NCBI GenBank assembly: GCA_038868255.1
Contig: JAWCTJ010000006.1
Span: 1-28,314, forward strand
Direction of reading: 5' to 3'
Origin: DRVV01 sp038868255
GTDB taxonomy: Archaea; Thermoproteota; Bathyarchaeia; Bathyarchaeales; Bathycorpusculaceae
Length of the DNA: 28,314 nucleotides
In this document: positions 16,920-23,007 of the stretch, in pieces
Layout: every line of letters starts with the position of its first letter
How positions within the stretch are numbered: the stretch's first letter is position 1
Position numbers and translations under genes: made by a program
The notes under the pieces: model-generated
Told to the model about the DNA's origin: nothing
The model's input: the letters and a program-made list of their open reading frames with translations, nothing else
The model's database searches: none

Positions 16920-17270
16920 TTAGGTTAGTCCTGCACGTTTAAGGTAGTAGTTTTCCTCCTTCTTTGGTCCGAAGCTTCGGACCCCTTTCTCTTTAAGCTG
17001 TTTCCGCAATCCTTCAGCATATTCCTTGCTTATCTCTCCTCTTCGCTCCATGTAGGCTATTATTTCCTCAGCTTGCTCATCAGTGTCACATCTTCTTATG
17101 AAGTCTATAACATCAGGATTATAGTGGCGAAACATGTCTATGGAAGCAGCATTTTCACCTGCTGAAGTTTCCGTCCTCACGGAATTGATGGATACCTTTT
17201 GATTTCCGGATTCCATCTCCTTGGCGAGGTTTGGGAATATCTTCTTGAATGTTTCCCAATCGAGCTCCAA
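16920..17270 (-). CDS. DUF2095-like archaeal protein
   Basis: A 116-residue soluble protein resembling the archaeal DUF2095 family of unknown function, recalled from the N-terminus (LDWETFKKIFPNLAKEM) and the C-terminus (SFGPKKEENYYLKRAG). The middle has FRHYNPDVIDFIRRCDT, and residues 73-93 form a helical hairpin with RRGEISKEYAEGLRKQL. That motif resembles two motifs in the tail of the next protein. The start is TTG with GAAGGTG 7 nt upstream. It lies 80 nt after the nucleotidyltransferase start and 127 nt before the membrane protein start, in a same-strand run. Role unknown. Confidence 0.75.
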   Translation of the reverse strand: MELDWETFKKIFPNLAKEMESGNQKVSINSVRTETSAGENAASIDMFRHYNPDVIDFIRRCDTDEQAEEIIAYMERRGEISKEYAEGLRKQLKEKGVRSFGPKKEENYYLKRAGLT

Positions 17271-17350
17271 ACATGCACCTTCTGGTTGGCTACGAGGTAC
17301 TATGGAGAAAACGCATATTTAACCGTGCCCTTTAAACACGAGAAATCCTA

Positions 17351-17968
17351 CTAGAACGGGGCGAATCGCTGAGTTGGATTTTTTGATAACAACTGTTCAA
17401 GCTCGCGGAGTCTAAGCCCAACGTTTTCATCTCCAAAGATTTCGCAGCGTTCCCTTGAGTGAATCTCATCGATGCTTCTGATGGTTATCTCAGCATTCTC
17501 GCCAGAGGGCAATTCTAAAATTATCTGAAATGATGATTTTGTTCCACCATGCTTCGTGACAGACTCAGATTTAGCCGTCAATACCTTGAAGTGCTGTTTT
17601 AAAAGCTCCAGAACCTCAACGGGGTTTTCAGAGTATACTGTTATGTCTATATCGCTGTTACGGGTTATTGTTCCTCTCCATACACTGCCCAATAGTACTG
17701 GGTTGTATTTTTCAAGAATCCTCATTATCATTAGGGCTTCATGTCTCATGCGGATAAGCCGCTCCAAACGCGTGAAACCCTCATTTTCTTCAGCTATTTT
17801 ATCTAGTTCAATTGCAACTTCAATATTTGTGGGTAAAAAGTGCACACCTAAAGTTTTAGCTGCTTTCAACTTCGCCTGTTTATATTCTTTCTCCATCCCC
17901 ATGTAAAGAAGAGCCGCCGCCTCTCGGGCAACAATTCTCCTTAGGTCTGCATGTCGACTTGAACTCAA
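17351..17968 (-). CDS. Pol beta-superfamily nucleotidyltransferase domain protein
   Basis: A 205-residue protein. The central domain has the nucleotidyltransferase signature GSVWRGTITRNSDIDI (94-109): a GS pair followed by a DxD pair (Asp106, Asp108) for metal. A third acidic position is possibly Glu in AEITIRS. The N-terminal third is helical and charged. This resembles minimal nucleotidyltransferases in archaea, whose targets range from RNA and protein to small molecules. The target here is unknown. The start is TTG by the longest frame, but the ribosome binding site is weak, so a later start is possible. It follows the GT4 gene by 30 nt and is likely co-transcribed. Confidence 0.8.
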   Translation of the reverse strand: MSSSRHADLRRIVAREAAALLYMGMEKEYKQAKLKAAKTLGVHFLPTNIEVAIELDKIAEENEGFTRLERLIRMRHEALMIMRILEKYNPVLLGSVWRGTITRNSDIDITVYSENPVEVLELLKQHFKVLTAKSESVTKHGGTKSSFQIILELPSGENAEITIRSIDEIHSRERCEIFGDENVGLRLRELEQLLSKNPTQRFAPF

Positions 17969-17998
17969 AAGGCTTTTACACCGTTTAAAGATGGTTGG

Positions 17999-19249
17999 CT
18001 AGCGCTTTAAAACTCTTTCATAGATGGCTATAGTCCGCTCAGCCACTTTTTCCCACGTGAACTCTTTAAGCACTCGTTGACGGCCGTTCTTGCCAAGCCA
18101 TTTCCTCTTCTCAGGGTTTTCGAGAGCGCTGTTTATTCCCCATGCAATGTCTGAGGGGTTGCTCCCGTCCACGTGAAAACCGCATTGTTCCTCTCCTTGG
18201 CATATGACAACTTCTCGCATACCGCTCACCCCGGCCGCTCCAACCACTACTGGACGCTCCATGCTCATGGCTTCCAGCGCTACTATGCCGAAGGGTTCAT
18301 AGAGACTTGGAAATACGGCTACGTCACATGCTGAGTAATGCAGTATCCGTTCGTCTTCAGATACAAAGTTAAAGTTGAATTTGACATGATCTTGCAGTCT
18401 CATGACGTTAACAAGGTTTTTCAGATGTTCCTGCATGTCGCCTACGCCCACTATCACGAGTTTAGCGTTAGGATATCGGCTTATGACGTGAGGCATAGCC
18501 ATGATAAGCCTGTCTACGCCCTTTACACCCACCAGTCTTCCTATAAATAGAATCATGAGGTCATCATTTTTTATGCCATAGAATTCCCTGAGACGCTTCA
18601 CATCTTCAGGGTTTACAGCTTCAGGATTATATTTTTGAGGGTCAACACCATTATAGCATACTTCTATCTTCTCAGCTGGAAATCCAAGCCTTATGAGTTC
18701 ATCCTTCATAGCATAGGAAACCGTTATGATGATGTCTGCGGCCTTACCTCCGCGTAGTTCTATGTTGCTTACAACCTCAGAACCGTTTCCAAGGGTTCGA
18801 CCTCTTTCTGTGGAGTGAACATGAAACGCTAAGGGTAACCCGGTTTCCTTTTTTATCGTTATTCCAGCTATAACTGAGAGCCAGTCATGAGCCACAACGA
18901 TATCGTACTTGAAGTTCTCTTTTCTGACGAGCTCATTTACAAGTTTAGAGGCGCTTAAGTAATTGTAAACTAGAATTTTTGAGAATAGTTGGATGCCTCG
19001 TCCCCACTTCTTAACATCATCAGCCACTACATCGGGAAGTGAGTCTGATACGTCGATGTGTAATGGGCGGTGAATCTCAATGCCGCGCCAGATCTCCCGG
19101 GTGGGGAGACTTCCTTGGTCGTCGTTCATCGTGAAGACTGTTACATCGTGATCTATGAGAACGAACTTCCTCGTGATCTCGGCTGCATATGTTCCTAAGC
19201 CACCAACGATCTTCGGCGGATACTCGTAGACCAGCACTACCATTTTCAT
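17999..19249 (-). CDS. GT4-family glycosyltransferase, glycogen synthase-like
   Basis: A 416-residue GT-B enzyme, paralogous to the one ending at 131. The N-terminus YEYPPKIVGGLGTYAAEI carries the intact GG loop, AHDW and HVHSTERGR follow, YNGVDPQKY marks the domain linker, and IGRLVGVKGVDRL plus YEPFGIVALEAM (EX7E) form the donor side. All expected catalytic positions look intact, unlike the half-length paralogue. Likely a glucan, trehalose-type or glycolipid transferase; the acceptor is unknown. ATG start with GGTGA 7 nt upstream. It lies just downstream of FBP aldolase/phosphatase on the same strand, separated by a 139-nt gap with a TATA-like element, and is followed closely by the nucleotidyltransferase. 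Confidence 0.92.
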   Translation of the reverse strand: MKMVVLVYEYPPKIVGGLGTYAAEITRKFVLIDHDVTVFTMNDDQGSLPTREIWRGIEIHRPLHIDVSDSLPDVVADDVKKWGRGIQLFSKILVYNYLSASKLVNELVRKENFKYDIVVAHDWLSVIAGITIKKETGLPLAFHVHSTERGRTLGNGSEVVSNIELRGGKAADIIITVSYAMKDELIRLGFPAEKIEVCYNGVDPQKYNPEAVNPEDVKRLREFYGIKNDDLMILFIGRLVGVKGVDRLIMAMPHVISRYPNAKLVIVGVGDMQEHLKNLVNVMRLQDHVKFNFNFVSEDERILHYSACDVAVFPSLYEPFGIVALEAMSMERPVVVGAAGVSGMREVVICQGEEQCGFHVDGSNPSDIAWGINSALENPEKRKWLGKNGRQRVLKEFTWEKVAERTIAIYERVLKR

Positions 19250-19281
19250 GCACTATTCACCATTTTGTCGCAATTTTACAT

Positions 19282-19289
19282 GTTTAAGC
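19282..19289 (-). promoter_or_regulatory. TATA-like element of the GT4 gene
   Basis: On the minus strand the sequence GCTTAAAC lies about 33-40 nt before the ATG at 19249, predicting a leader of about 10 nt. A second candidate, ACTTAAAAC, is 20 nt further upstream. Neither is distinguished by anything but composition and spacing. Confidence 0.35.
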
Positions 19290-19388
19290 GTATGCAGCGT
19301 GTTTTAAGTATAGGAATGACCTTTTGCCCTAAATGGGTTACTCTTCTATGGAGACTTGTGTACGGCGTTTGAACGTAGTATCAATCTA

Positions 19389-20516
19389 TTATGCTTGTAC
19401 AGGCTTAAACCTATCTTTAAGTTTTTCAAGGATCAGCGGTAACGTGGTGTATTCCATAGATTCAACACTCAGCCTTGCAGGTTCAAATTCGCCCATACGT
19501 CTCAGCATGGACGCATATTGCAGAGCTTCTTGTCTCACCATGTCGAAGGCTGGATCAGCGAACATGTCGGCTATTAAGGGTTTGCCCTCGTCGTCGCTGG
19601 CTATTGCGCCGTCAGCGATCTGTAAGCCTAACGCGACGAGTCTTGGGGGGCCGTCAAATATTGTGCATCGTGCATCCTTCAGCCCTACGGGCATCATGGG
19701 ACCCCAGTGGCTGCCTCTCATCCATCCTGCCACAAGATAGCTGTGCATGAATGGGGCGAGGATCTCTCCCACTGCGGGAAGCCCATGTTGTGCTCGGACA
19801 AGCATAACTGGGTCATCCTTTCCAACATACTTCCCGGCGATTAATGAAAGCCTTGTGATGCTTCCAGCCGCACATATCATGTTGTCTCTGGCTCTCCAGA
19901 CTCTTGAAATAACGTAACGCTCCACGGTGCCGATGAGGGCGATTAGCTCGTACATCTCTTCGGGACACTTTAAAACTATGCTTTTACCCTCTTGCGTATC
20001 CATAACCTCAAACTTGAAGCCTCCCGCCATGTTGGGGTCAATTACAAGGCCAGCAGTATTCATCGGGTCAGCGAAGATTCGGAATAACGGGAGATTGAAG
20101 CTTCCAGCAGAGGTTTTGTCCGCTGCGAACACGATTATTGGGTCTGATGCTCTTTCTTCGATCTCCATTTCAGCTACTCCAGGACCTAAACCGCGGATAT
20201 TGCCGCTGAAAGCATTCTTCAGAAGGTCCTGTCCGGCGCCGTATAGCTTAAGCTGCATAGCTTTTTGGGCGGCTTCTTGGAATGTGTCCCATGCAAGCTG
20301 ATGAATCTGAGGATTTGATTCGCCTTTCTCGTGGACCAGCAGGAGTTCCATGTCATCTCCAACGTTAAATACGTAGTAACTGTTTATCAAGCCCTTTTCC
20401 TTAGCCGTTTTAAGGTTCTTTTCTCCAATATCAAGCAGTGGCTTCGGTACAACATGATGTCCAGCTAGAGAACCTATATCACATTTTATCAGCGAGATAG
20501 TGGTCCTTCTAGACAT
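19389..20516 (-). CDS. Bifunctional fructose-1,6-bisphosphate aldolase/phosphatase
   Basis: Archaeal-type gluconeogenic enzyme (class V FBPase). It condenses triose phosphates to fructose 1,6-bisphosphate and dephosphorylates it to fructose 6-phosphate. The N-terminus TTISLIKCDIGSLAGHH is diagnostic, followed by NVGDDMELLL, FAADKTSAGSFNLPLFRIF near 135-155, GKYVGKDDPVMLVRAQ, and SHWGPMMPVGL near the C-terminus; about 375 residues is the usual length. The open frame reaches TTG 20534, with ATGs at 20525 and 20516. The last is preferred because it matches the family start and because the TATA element centred at 20549 predicts transcription start near 20523. It links the triose phosphates of PGK/GAPDH to hexose synthesis. 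Confidence 0.95.
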   Translation of the reverse strand: MSRRTTISLIKCDIGSLAGHHVVPKPLLDIGEKNLKTAKEKGLINSYYVFNVGDDMELLLVHEKGESNPQIHQLAWDTFQEAAQKAMQLKLYGAGQDLLKNAFSGNIRGLGPGVAEMEIEERASDPIIVFAADKTSAGSFNLPLFRIFADPMNTAGLVIDPNMAGGFKFEVMDTQEGKSIVLKCPEEMYELIALIGTVERYVISRVWRARDNMICAAGSITRLSLIAGKYVGKDDPVMLVRAQHGLPAVGEILAPFMHSYLVAGWMRGSHWGPMMPVGLKDARCTIFDGPPRLVALGLQIADGAIASDDEGKPLIADMFADPAFDMVRQEALQYASMLRRMGEFEPARLSVESMEYTTLPLILEKLKDRFKPVQA

Positions 20517-20543
20517 GTACACCATACCACTCAAGCGCAGGGA

Positions 20544-20554
20544 TGTTTTAAGTT
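20544..20554 (-). promoter_or_regulatory. TATA box of FBP aldolase/phosphatase
   Basis: The minus-strand sequence ACTTAAAACAT is centred about 33 nt before the preferred ATG and predicts a leader of about 7 nt. It argues against the two longer starts. The divergent regulator gene begins at 20629, so the whole shared promoter region is about 110 bp. Confidence 0.5.
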
Positions 20555-20628
20555 AAGCATTTAACCTCTTAAAAGACTTCCGAAAAGAATAGGAATAAAA
20601 TAATGATAGAGTATTTGTGGAGAGATCG

Positions 20629-21144
20629 ATGAATGAGTTAAAGATCATTTCAATAAAAATACCTGAGGAGGTTTATAGAGAACTTCTTCTAACGGTTCCG
20701 GAGGGGCAGAGAAGCAGTTTCATCAGAGACGCCATAGTTGAGAAATTGAGCAGAACGCCTAAACCTGACAAGATCCTAGAGTTGGAGAGTAGGTTGAAGA
20801 GGCTTGAGGAGGAGTATTCCAGAGTGCGGAAGTACCTTGCCGACCTGGAGTTGCTCACATATAGGAGGGGCAGTGTAGATCCCCACGCCTTCTGCATGGA
20901 TGAAATCGACCGTAGAATAATCGACTATCTAATGCATTATAAGGGAGCCACGACACCTGAGCTTGCCGGACACTTGCAGGCGAACAGGTGGCTAATACTG
21001 AATAGACTGCGGAGAATGGAGAGAAATTCGCAGAAGCATCTTGGGAAATCCCTTGTGAAGTATTTCCCGGGAGAGCGAATGGGGAAGAAAAGAGCTTGGT
21101 GGATAAACGAAGAACTAATCGAAGAAAATGAAGAAACAGCTTAA
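20629..21144 (+). CDS. Ribbon-helix-helix / winged-helix two-domain DNA-binding protein
   Basis: A 171-residue putative transcription regulator. Residues 5-40 (IISIKIPEEVYRELLLTVPE, then RSSFIRDAIVEKL) match a CopG/MetJ-type ribbon-helix-helix. Residues 45-77 form a charged coiled coil (ELESRLKRLEEEYSRVRKYL). Residues 90-130 (DEIDRRIIDYLMHYKGATTP, then ELAGHLQANRWLILNRLRRM) match a winged helix. The basic tail KRAWWINEELIEENEETA ends it. The frame is open from GTG 20617, but ATG 20629 has GGAG 6 nt upstream. It is divergent from FBP aldolase/phosphatase with a shared promoter region, so regulation of that gene or of itself is plausible but unproven. Confidence 0.78.
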   Translation: MNELKIISIKIPEEVYRELLLTVPEGQRSSFIRDAIVEKLSRTPKPDKILELESRLKRLEEEYSRVRKYLADLELLTYRRGSVDPHAFCMDEIDRRIIDYLMHYKGATTPELAGHLQANRWLILNRLRRMERNSQKHLGKSLVKYFPGERMGKKRAWWINEELIEENEETA

Positions 21145-21163
21145 AGAATGACAGAAAACTGTT

Positions 21164-21171
21164 AATCTATA
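21164..21171 (+). promoter_or_regulatory. Probable TATA element of the tRNA gene
   Basis: AATCTATA is centred about 25 nt before the first base of the mature tRNA, the usual archaeal spacing. The match is modest. CCTTTT just after the encoded CCA could terminate transcription. Confidence 0.35.
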
Positions 21172-21223
21172 CGAGGCTTTAGCTACATGTCGGGCCCGTA
21201 GCCCAGCACGGATCAAGGCGCCG

Positions 21224-21246
21224 AACCATCTCAAGGTGGTGCGTAA
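21224..21246 (+). other. tRNA intron 1 (23 nt, between positions 29 and 30)
   Basis: A complete bulge-helix-bulge can be drawn. Central helix GCGC (21218-21221) pairs with GCGT (21241-21244). The 5' bulge CGA (21222-21224) is cut after CG; the 3' bulge AAG (21245-21247) is cut before G. An intron stem ACCA/TGGT (21225-21228 with 21237-21240) abuts directly. Both cut points give exactly the mature anticodon stem. This helix uses bases 24-27, so it competes with the D stem. Confidence 0.88.
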
Positions 21247-21254
21247 GCCTCCGG

Positions 21255-21273
21255 TCAAAAGCATCAGGGAGAA
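21255..21273 (+). other. tRNA intron 2 (19 nt, canonical position 37/38)
   Basis: Central helix CTCC (21249-21252) pairs with GGAG (21268-21271). The 5' bulge GGT (21253-21255) is cut after GG and the 3' bulge AAA (21272-21274) before the last A. The flanking exon helix is the anticodon stem, which is complete only once intron 1 is removed, suggesting an order of splicing. The intron's own stem is very weak. Confidence 0.88.
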
Positions 21274-21449
21274 AGCCGGAGAACAGGGGTTCAAATCCCC
21301 TCGGGCCCGCCACCTTTTGGGTTCAAGCCCTTAAATACGACTTAATTATTCTATTGAGTGAGTGTTCCTCTAACATCAACTTTTAAAATGTAAAACGTGT
21401 TTAGCCGACCACAAGTAAGTGTCAGAAAGCAGTAGATCTTGCGGAAAGG

Positions 21450-21457
21450 TATAAATA
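21450..21457 (+). promoter_or_regulatory. TATA box of the vapBC operon
   Basis: TATAAATA preceded by a purine-rich GGAAAGG (a BRE-like context) is about 28 nt before the GTG at 21482, predicting a transcript start within a few bases of the start codon. It is one of the best TATA matches in the window. Confidence 0.6.
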
Positions 21458-21481
21458 ACTATGTAATTATATAATTGTACA

Positions 21482-21718
21482 GTGATAAGGTTGACTGAAT
21501 ACTCAACAATATCCGTCCCCGTAAATATTAAAAAAATTTTGGAGAAGGCTAAAGGCGATGAGGAGTGGGGCGAGTTCATTTTAAGGCTATACACCGAAGC
21601 GCAGAGGTTGAAAGGCGAGAAAGCTTTTAAGGAGTTAACAAAAACCCTCAGCGAAGACGATCTTAAAGCCATAGTAGAGTCCAGCAGAAGGTTCAGAGAG
21701 AGGTTCGCTTTCAGATGA
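21482..21718 (+). CDS. Putative VapB-type antitoxin
   Basis: A 78-residue protein whose stop overlaps the PIN-toxin start as ATGA. The N-terminus (IRLTEYSTISVPVNIKKIL) is short and beta/helix-like as in DNA-binding ends of archaeal antitoxins. The rest is charged helix (EEWGEFILRLYTEAQRLKGE), ending in FRERFAFR, a basic-aromatic tail of the sort that plugs a PIN active site. No specific antitoxin family is certain. The start is GTG at 21482; TTG at 21491 is an alternative. Expected to bind and neutralise VapC and repress the operon from the TATA region. Confidence 0.75.
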   Translation: MIRLTEYSTISVPVNIKKILEKAKGDEEWGEFILRLYTEAQRLKGEKAFKELTKTLSEDDLKAIVESSRRFRERFAFR

Positions 21719-22059
21719 ATCTCTTGGATACAGATGTAATAATTGAAATGCTGAGGAAGAAGGAATATGAAAGCGGGGCGATCTCGTTAATAACGCTTAT
21801 AGAAGTATTAAGGGGATTGAAGGCTGAAAAAAGGCCTGAAGTTAAGCGGCTCCTCGAGGAAAGCTTCACCCTGTTAAACATAGATAACAAAACCATAGAA
21901 ACTTATTGCACCCTCTACGGCAAACTCAGAGAAGAAGGTACACCAATACCCGACGCTGACCTCCTCATAGCCGCAACAGCAATAGCCCACAACCTACAAT
22001 TAAAAACAAAAGACGAACACTTCCAAAAATTAACAACTTTAGGCTTAACGCTAACATAG
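21715..22059 (+). CDS. vapC: VapC-type PIN-domain ribonuclease toxin
   Basis: A 114-residue PIN-domain protein. It has the expected acidic active-site residues for Mg2+/Mn2+: Asp5 in MNLLDTDVII, Glu30 in SLITLIEVLRG, Asp80 and/or Asp82 in IPDADLLIAATA, and Asp100 in LKTKDEHF. Length and motif order are those of VapC toxins, which cleave tRNA or rRNA. It is translationally coupled to the antitoxin by a 4-nt overlap. The last third has a more A-rich codon usage than nearby genes, consistent with an acquired module. The target RNA is unknown. Confidence 0.9.
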   Translation: MNLLDTDVIIEMLRKKEYESGAISLITLIEVLRGLKAEKRPEVKRLLEESFTLLNIDNKTIETYCTLYGKLREEGTPIPDADLLIAATAIAHNLQLKTKDEHFQKLTTLGLTLT

Positions 22060-22194
22060 ACGCTTGGCAAGACAATGCTAAACAAAATCGCTTCGCGACA
22101 ATGATATTTTCCAAATTAACAATGCATATTGCAAATCCCTGCGGCTTTTTGAAGGCGAAGTGAGTTTAAAAAATGCGGCACCGAAGCTCCTAAT

Positions 22195-22228
22195 AACAAG
22201 CTTAAAGTTTGCTTGTTTATTTTTGGTT
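22195..22228 (+). terminator. Hairpin with downstream T-tract, possible vapBC terminator
   Basis: AACAAGC (22195-22201) and GCTTGTT (22211-22217) form a perfect 7-bp stem with a 9-nt loop. A T-rich run TTATTTTTGGTTTT follows directly. It lies about 135 nt after the vapC stop in the right orientation. Archaeal termination needs mainly the T-tract, so the hairpin may be incidental. Confidence 0.4.
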
Positions 22229-22341
22229 TTAAGCTGAAAATAATATGAAAGAAACAAGAATCTCAAGTGCTGTTGTAAGCCAAAAATTTTGGTGGGCGAT
22301 ATTTAAGCTTAGCCAGAGGGTTAACTGCTAGTTTACGACAG

Positions 22342-22554
22342 TTGGGCAAAATTAGATTTTATGTAGGGATTGTGTTTTTAATTTTTATAGAGTTCCTCGA
22401 GCTGAATTCTTTTTATGTATGGAATTCAGTCGAAGTCTTTGTCATAGCTTATTATACTTCTATTCCGTTTTCATTCATATATCTTGCGAAGTTATTGCGT
22501 CATCGAAGTCTAAATTATGATTTTCATGTGGCTTTTAGCTTCTATTCTGTCTGA
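22342..22554 (+). CDS. Doubtful 70-codon hydrophobic reading frame
   Basis: An open frame from a TTG encodes two hydrophobic stretches (FYVGIVFLIFIEFLEL and VFVIAYYTSIPFSFIYLAKL) that could be membrane helices. ATATTTAAG at 22299-22307 is correctly placed for a TATA box. Against it: no ribosome binding site, low-complexity AT-rich sequence that gives hydrophobic codons by chance, and overlap with a minus-strand fragment. Not a recognised protein. Confidence 0.2.
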   Translation: MGKIRFYVGIVFLIFIEFLELNSFYVWNSVEVFVIAYYTSIPFSFIYLAKLLRHRSLNYDFHVAFSFYSV

Positions 22555-22680
22555 CAACGAAGAGATGTAAATGTGTAGTTCTCTAAAGCCGAGGAGGCTT
22601 GAAAGAAACGTCCGAATTTCATCCAGTGCCCCCTCATAGTTTTCCATGATAACTATAATAGTGTCGATCAGCGAAGTCAA
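22510..22680 (-). CDS. Doubtful small minus-strand frame (45-56 codons)
   Basis: A frame from TTG 22680 or ATG 22647 to TAG 22510. It reads MENYEGALDEIRTFLSSLLG from the ATG, then FRELHIYISSLSDRIEAKSH. The composition is that of a genuine alpha/beta protein piece rather than random sequence. No family is recognised and no ribosome binding site is clear. It is either a small gene or a fragment. Confidence 0.22.
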   Translation of the reverse strand: MTSLIDTIIVIMENYEGALDEIRTFLSSLLGFRELHIYISSLSDRIEAKSHMKIII

Positions 22681-22711
22681 TGATCATTCCAGTTCTTCAA
22701 TGCAAAACTTT

Positions 22712-22912
22712 TTAAGACTCTTTTTCGCGTATTTCTGCCTCTTTTCCCTGGTCTAATTCTAGTTTCAAGGATGATGATGGGCCTATGAGGTTTTGCGATG
22801 CCTCGGCGGCTCGGATTCTTCTGGCCTCTTGCTGAAGCTTTACCCTGCTCTTATTTACATTTGCAATCATTCCTCTTATCGCATTTATCGGATCTTCAGG
22901 TATGCTAACTTT
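22712..22912 (-). pseudogene. Possible gene remnant: charged helical C-terminal fragment
   Basis: A minus-strand frame open from a stop near 22913 down to TAA at 22712. It reads SIPEDPINAIRGMIANVNKS, then RVKLQQEARRIRAAEASQNL, then a charged tail LELDQGKEAEIREKES. This is typical of a soluble helical protein end. There is no start before an internal ATG at 22870, which would leave 52 residues. The most likely reading is the C-terminal remnant of a lost gene; a short functional protein from 22870 is possible. Family unknown. Confidence 0.3.
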
Positions 22913-22951
22913 TTATGGTCTCGATAGCCCATGATGGAAGCTGGGTGAAGG

Positions 22952-22961
22952 TTTTAAATAT
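22952..22961 (+). promoter_or_regulatory. TATA box of the YkgJ-type gene
   Basis: TTTTAAATAT lies about 47-56 nt before the ATG at 23008, predicting a leader of about 25 nt, or about 50 nt if the ATG at 23035 is used. Confidence 0.45.
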
Positions 22962-23007
22962 AAGACGTCAAAAATAGCTTTGGAAAAACGATTGACAGAA
23001 AGTTTTA

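Larger units (their letters stand above)
21192..21312 (+). tRNA. tRNA-Arg (anticodon CCG) with two introns and encoded CCA
   Basis: Acceptor stem GGGCCCG (21192-21198) pairs with CGGGCCC (21302-21308), followed by discriminator G and CCA (21310-21312). The D stem is GCC/GGC (21201-21203 with 21217-21219). The T arm is AGGGG-TTCAAAT-CCCCT (21285-21301), and the variable loop is AGAAC. The anticodon stem forms only after removing 21224-21246: CCG (27-29) joins GC (30-31) and pairs with GCCGG (21275-21279). The loop is then C-T-CCG-G-A after removing 21255-21273. Mature length is 76 nt plus CCA. Anticodon CCG reads CGG. The acceptor stem and discriminator G resemble other archaeal tRNA-Arg. The ArgS gene is about 5 kb downstream. 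Confidence 0.93.
22060..23007 (+). other. Gene-poor, possibly decayed region between vapC and the YkgJ-type gene
   Basis: About 950 bp with no confident gene. It is AT-rich compared with its surroundings and holds a hairpin with a T-tract (22195-22228), a 70-codon hydrophobic frame (22342-22554) and two short minus-strand frames with protein-like composition (22510-22680 and 22712-22912). The TATA box of the next gene is at 22952-22961. The mix of open fragments without good starts suggests gene remnants next to the vapBC module and the tRNA. No inverted-repeat ends, transposase or tRNA-derived direct repeat were seen. Confidence 0.5.

Noticed and set aside
21319..21330. GGGTTCAAGCCC just after the tRNA, resembling a second T arm or an attachment-site copy.
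   Set aside because: Only a 3-bp stem, no acceptor sequence around it, and no longer match to the tRNA 3' end.
22078..22266. 62-codon minus-strand open frame after vapC.
   Set aside because: Low-complexity sequence, no ribosome binding site, overlaps the hairpin and T-tract; probably chance.
22771..22840. ATGATGA followed by CTGA, resembling C and D boxes of a small guide RNA.
   Set aside because: Spacing is poor, no C'/D' pair or terminal stem is seen, and the bases fall in a protein-like minus-strand frame.
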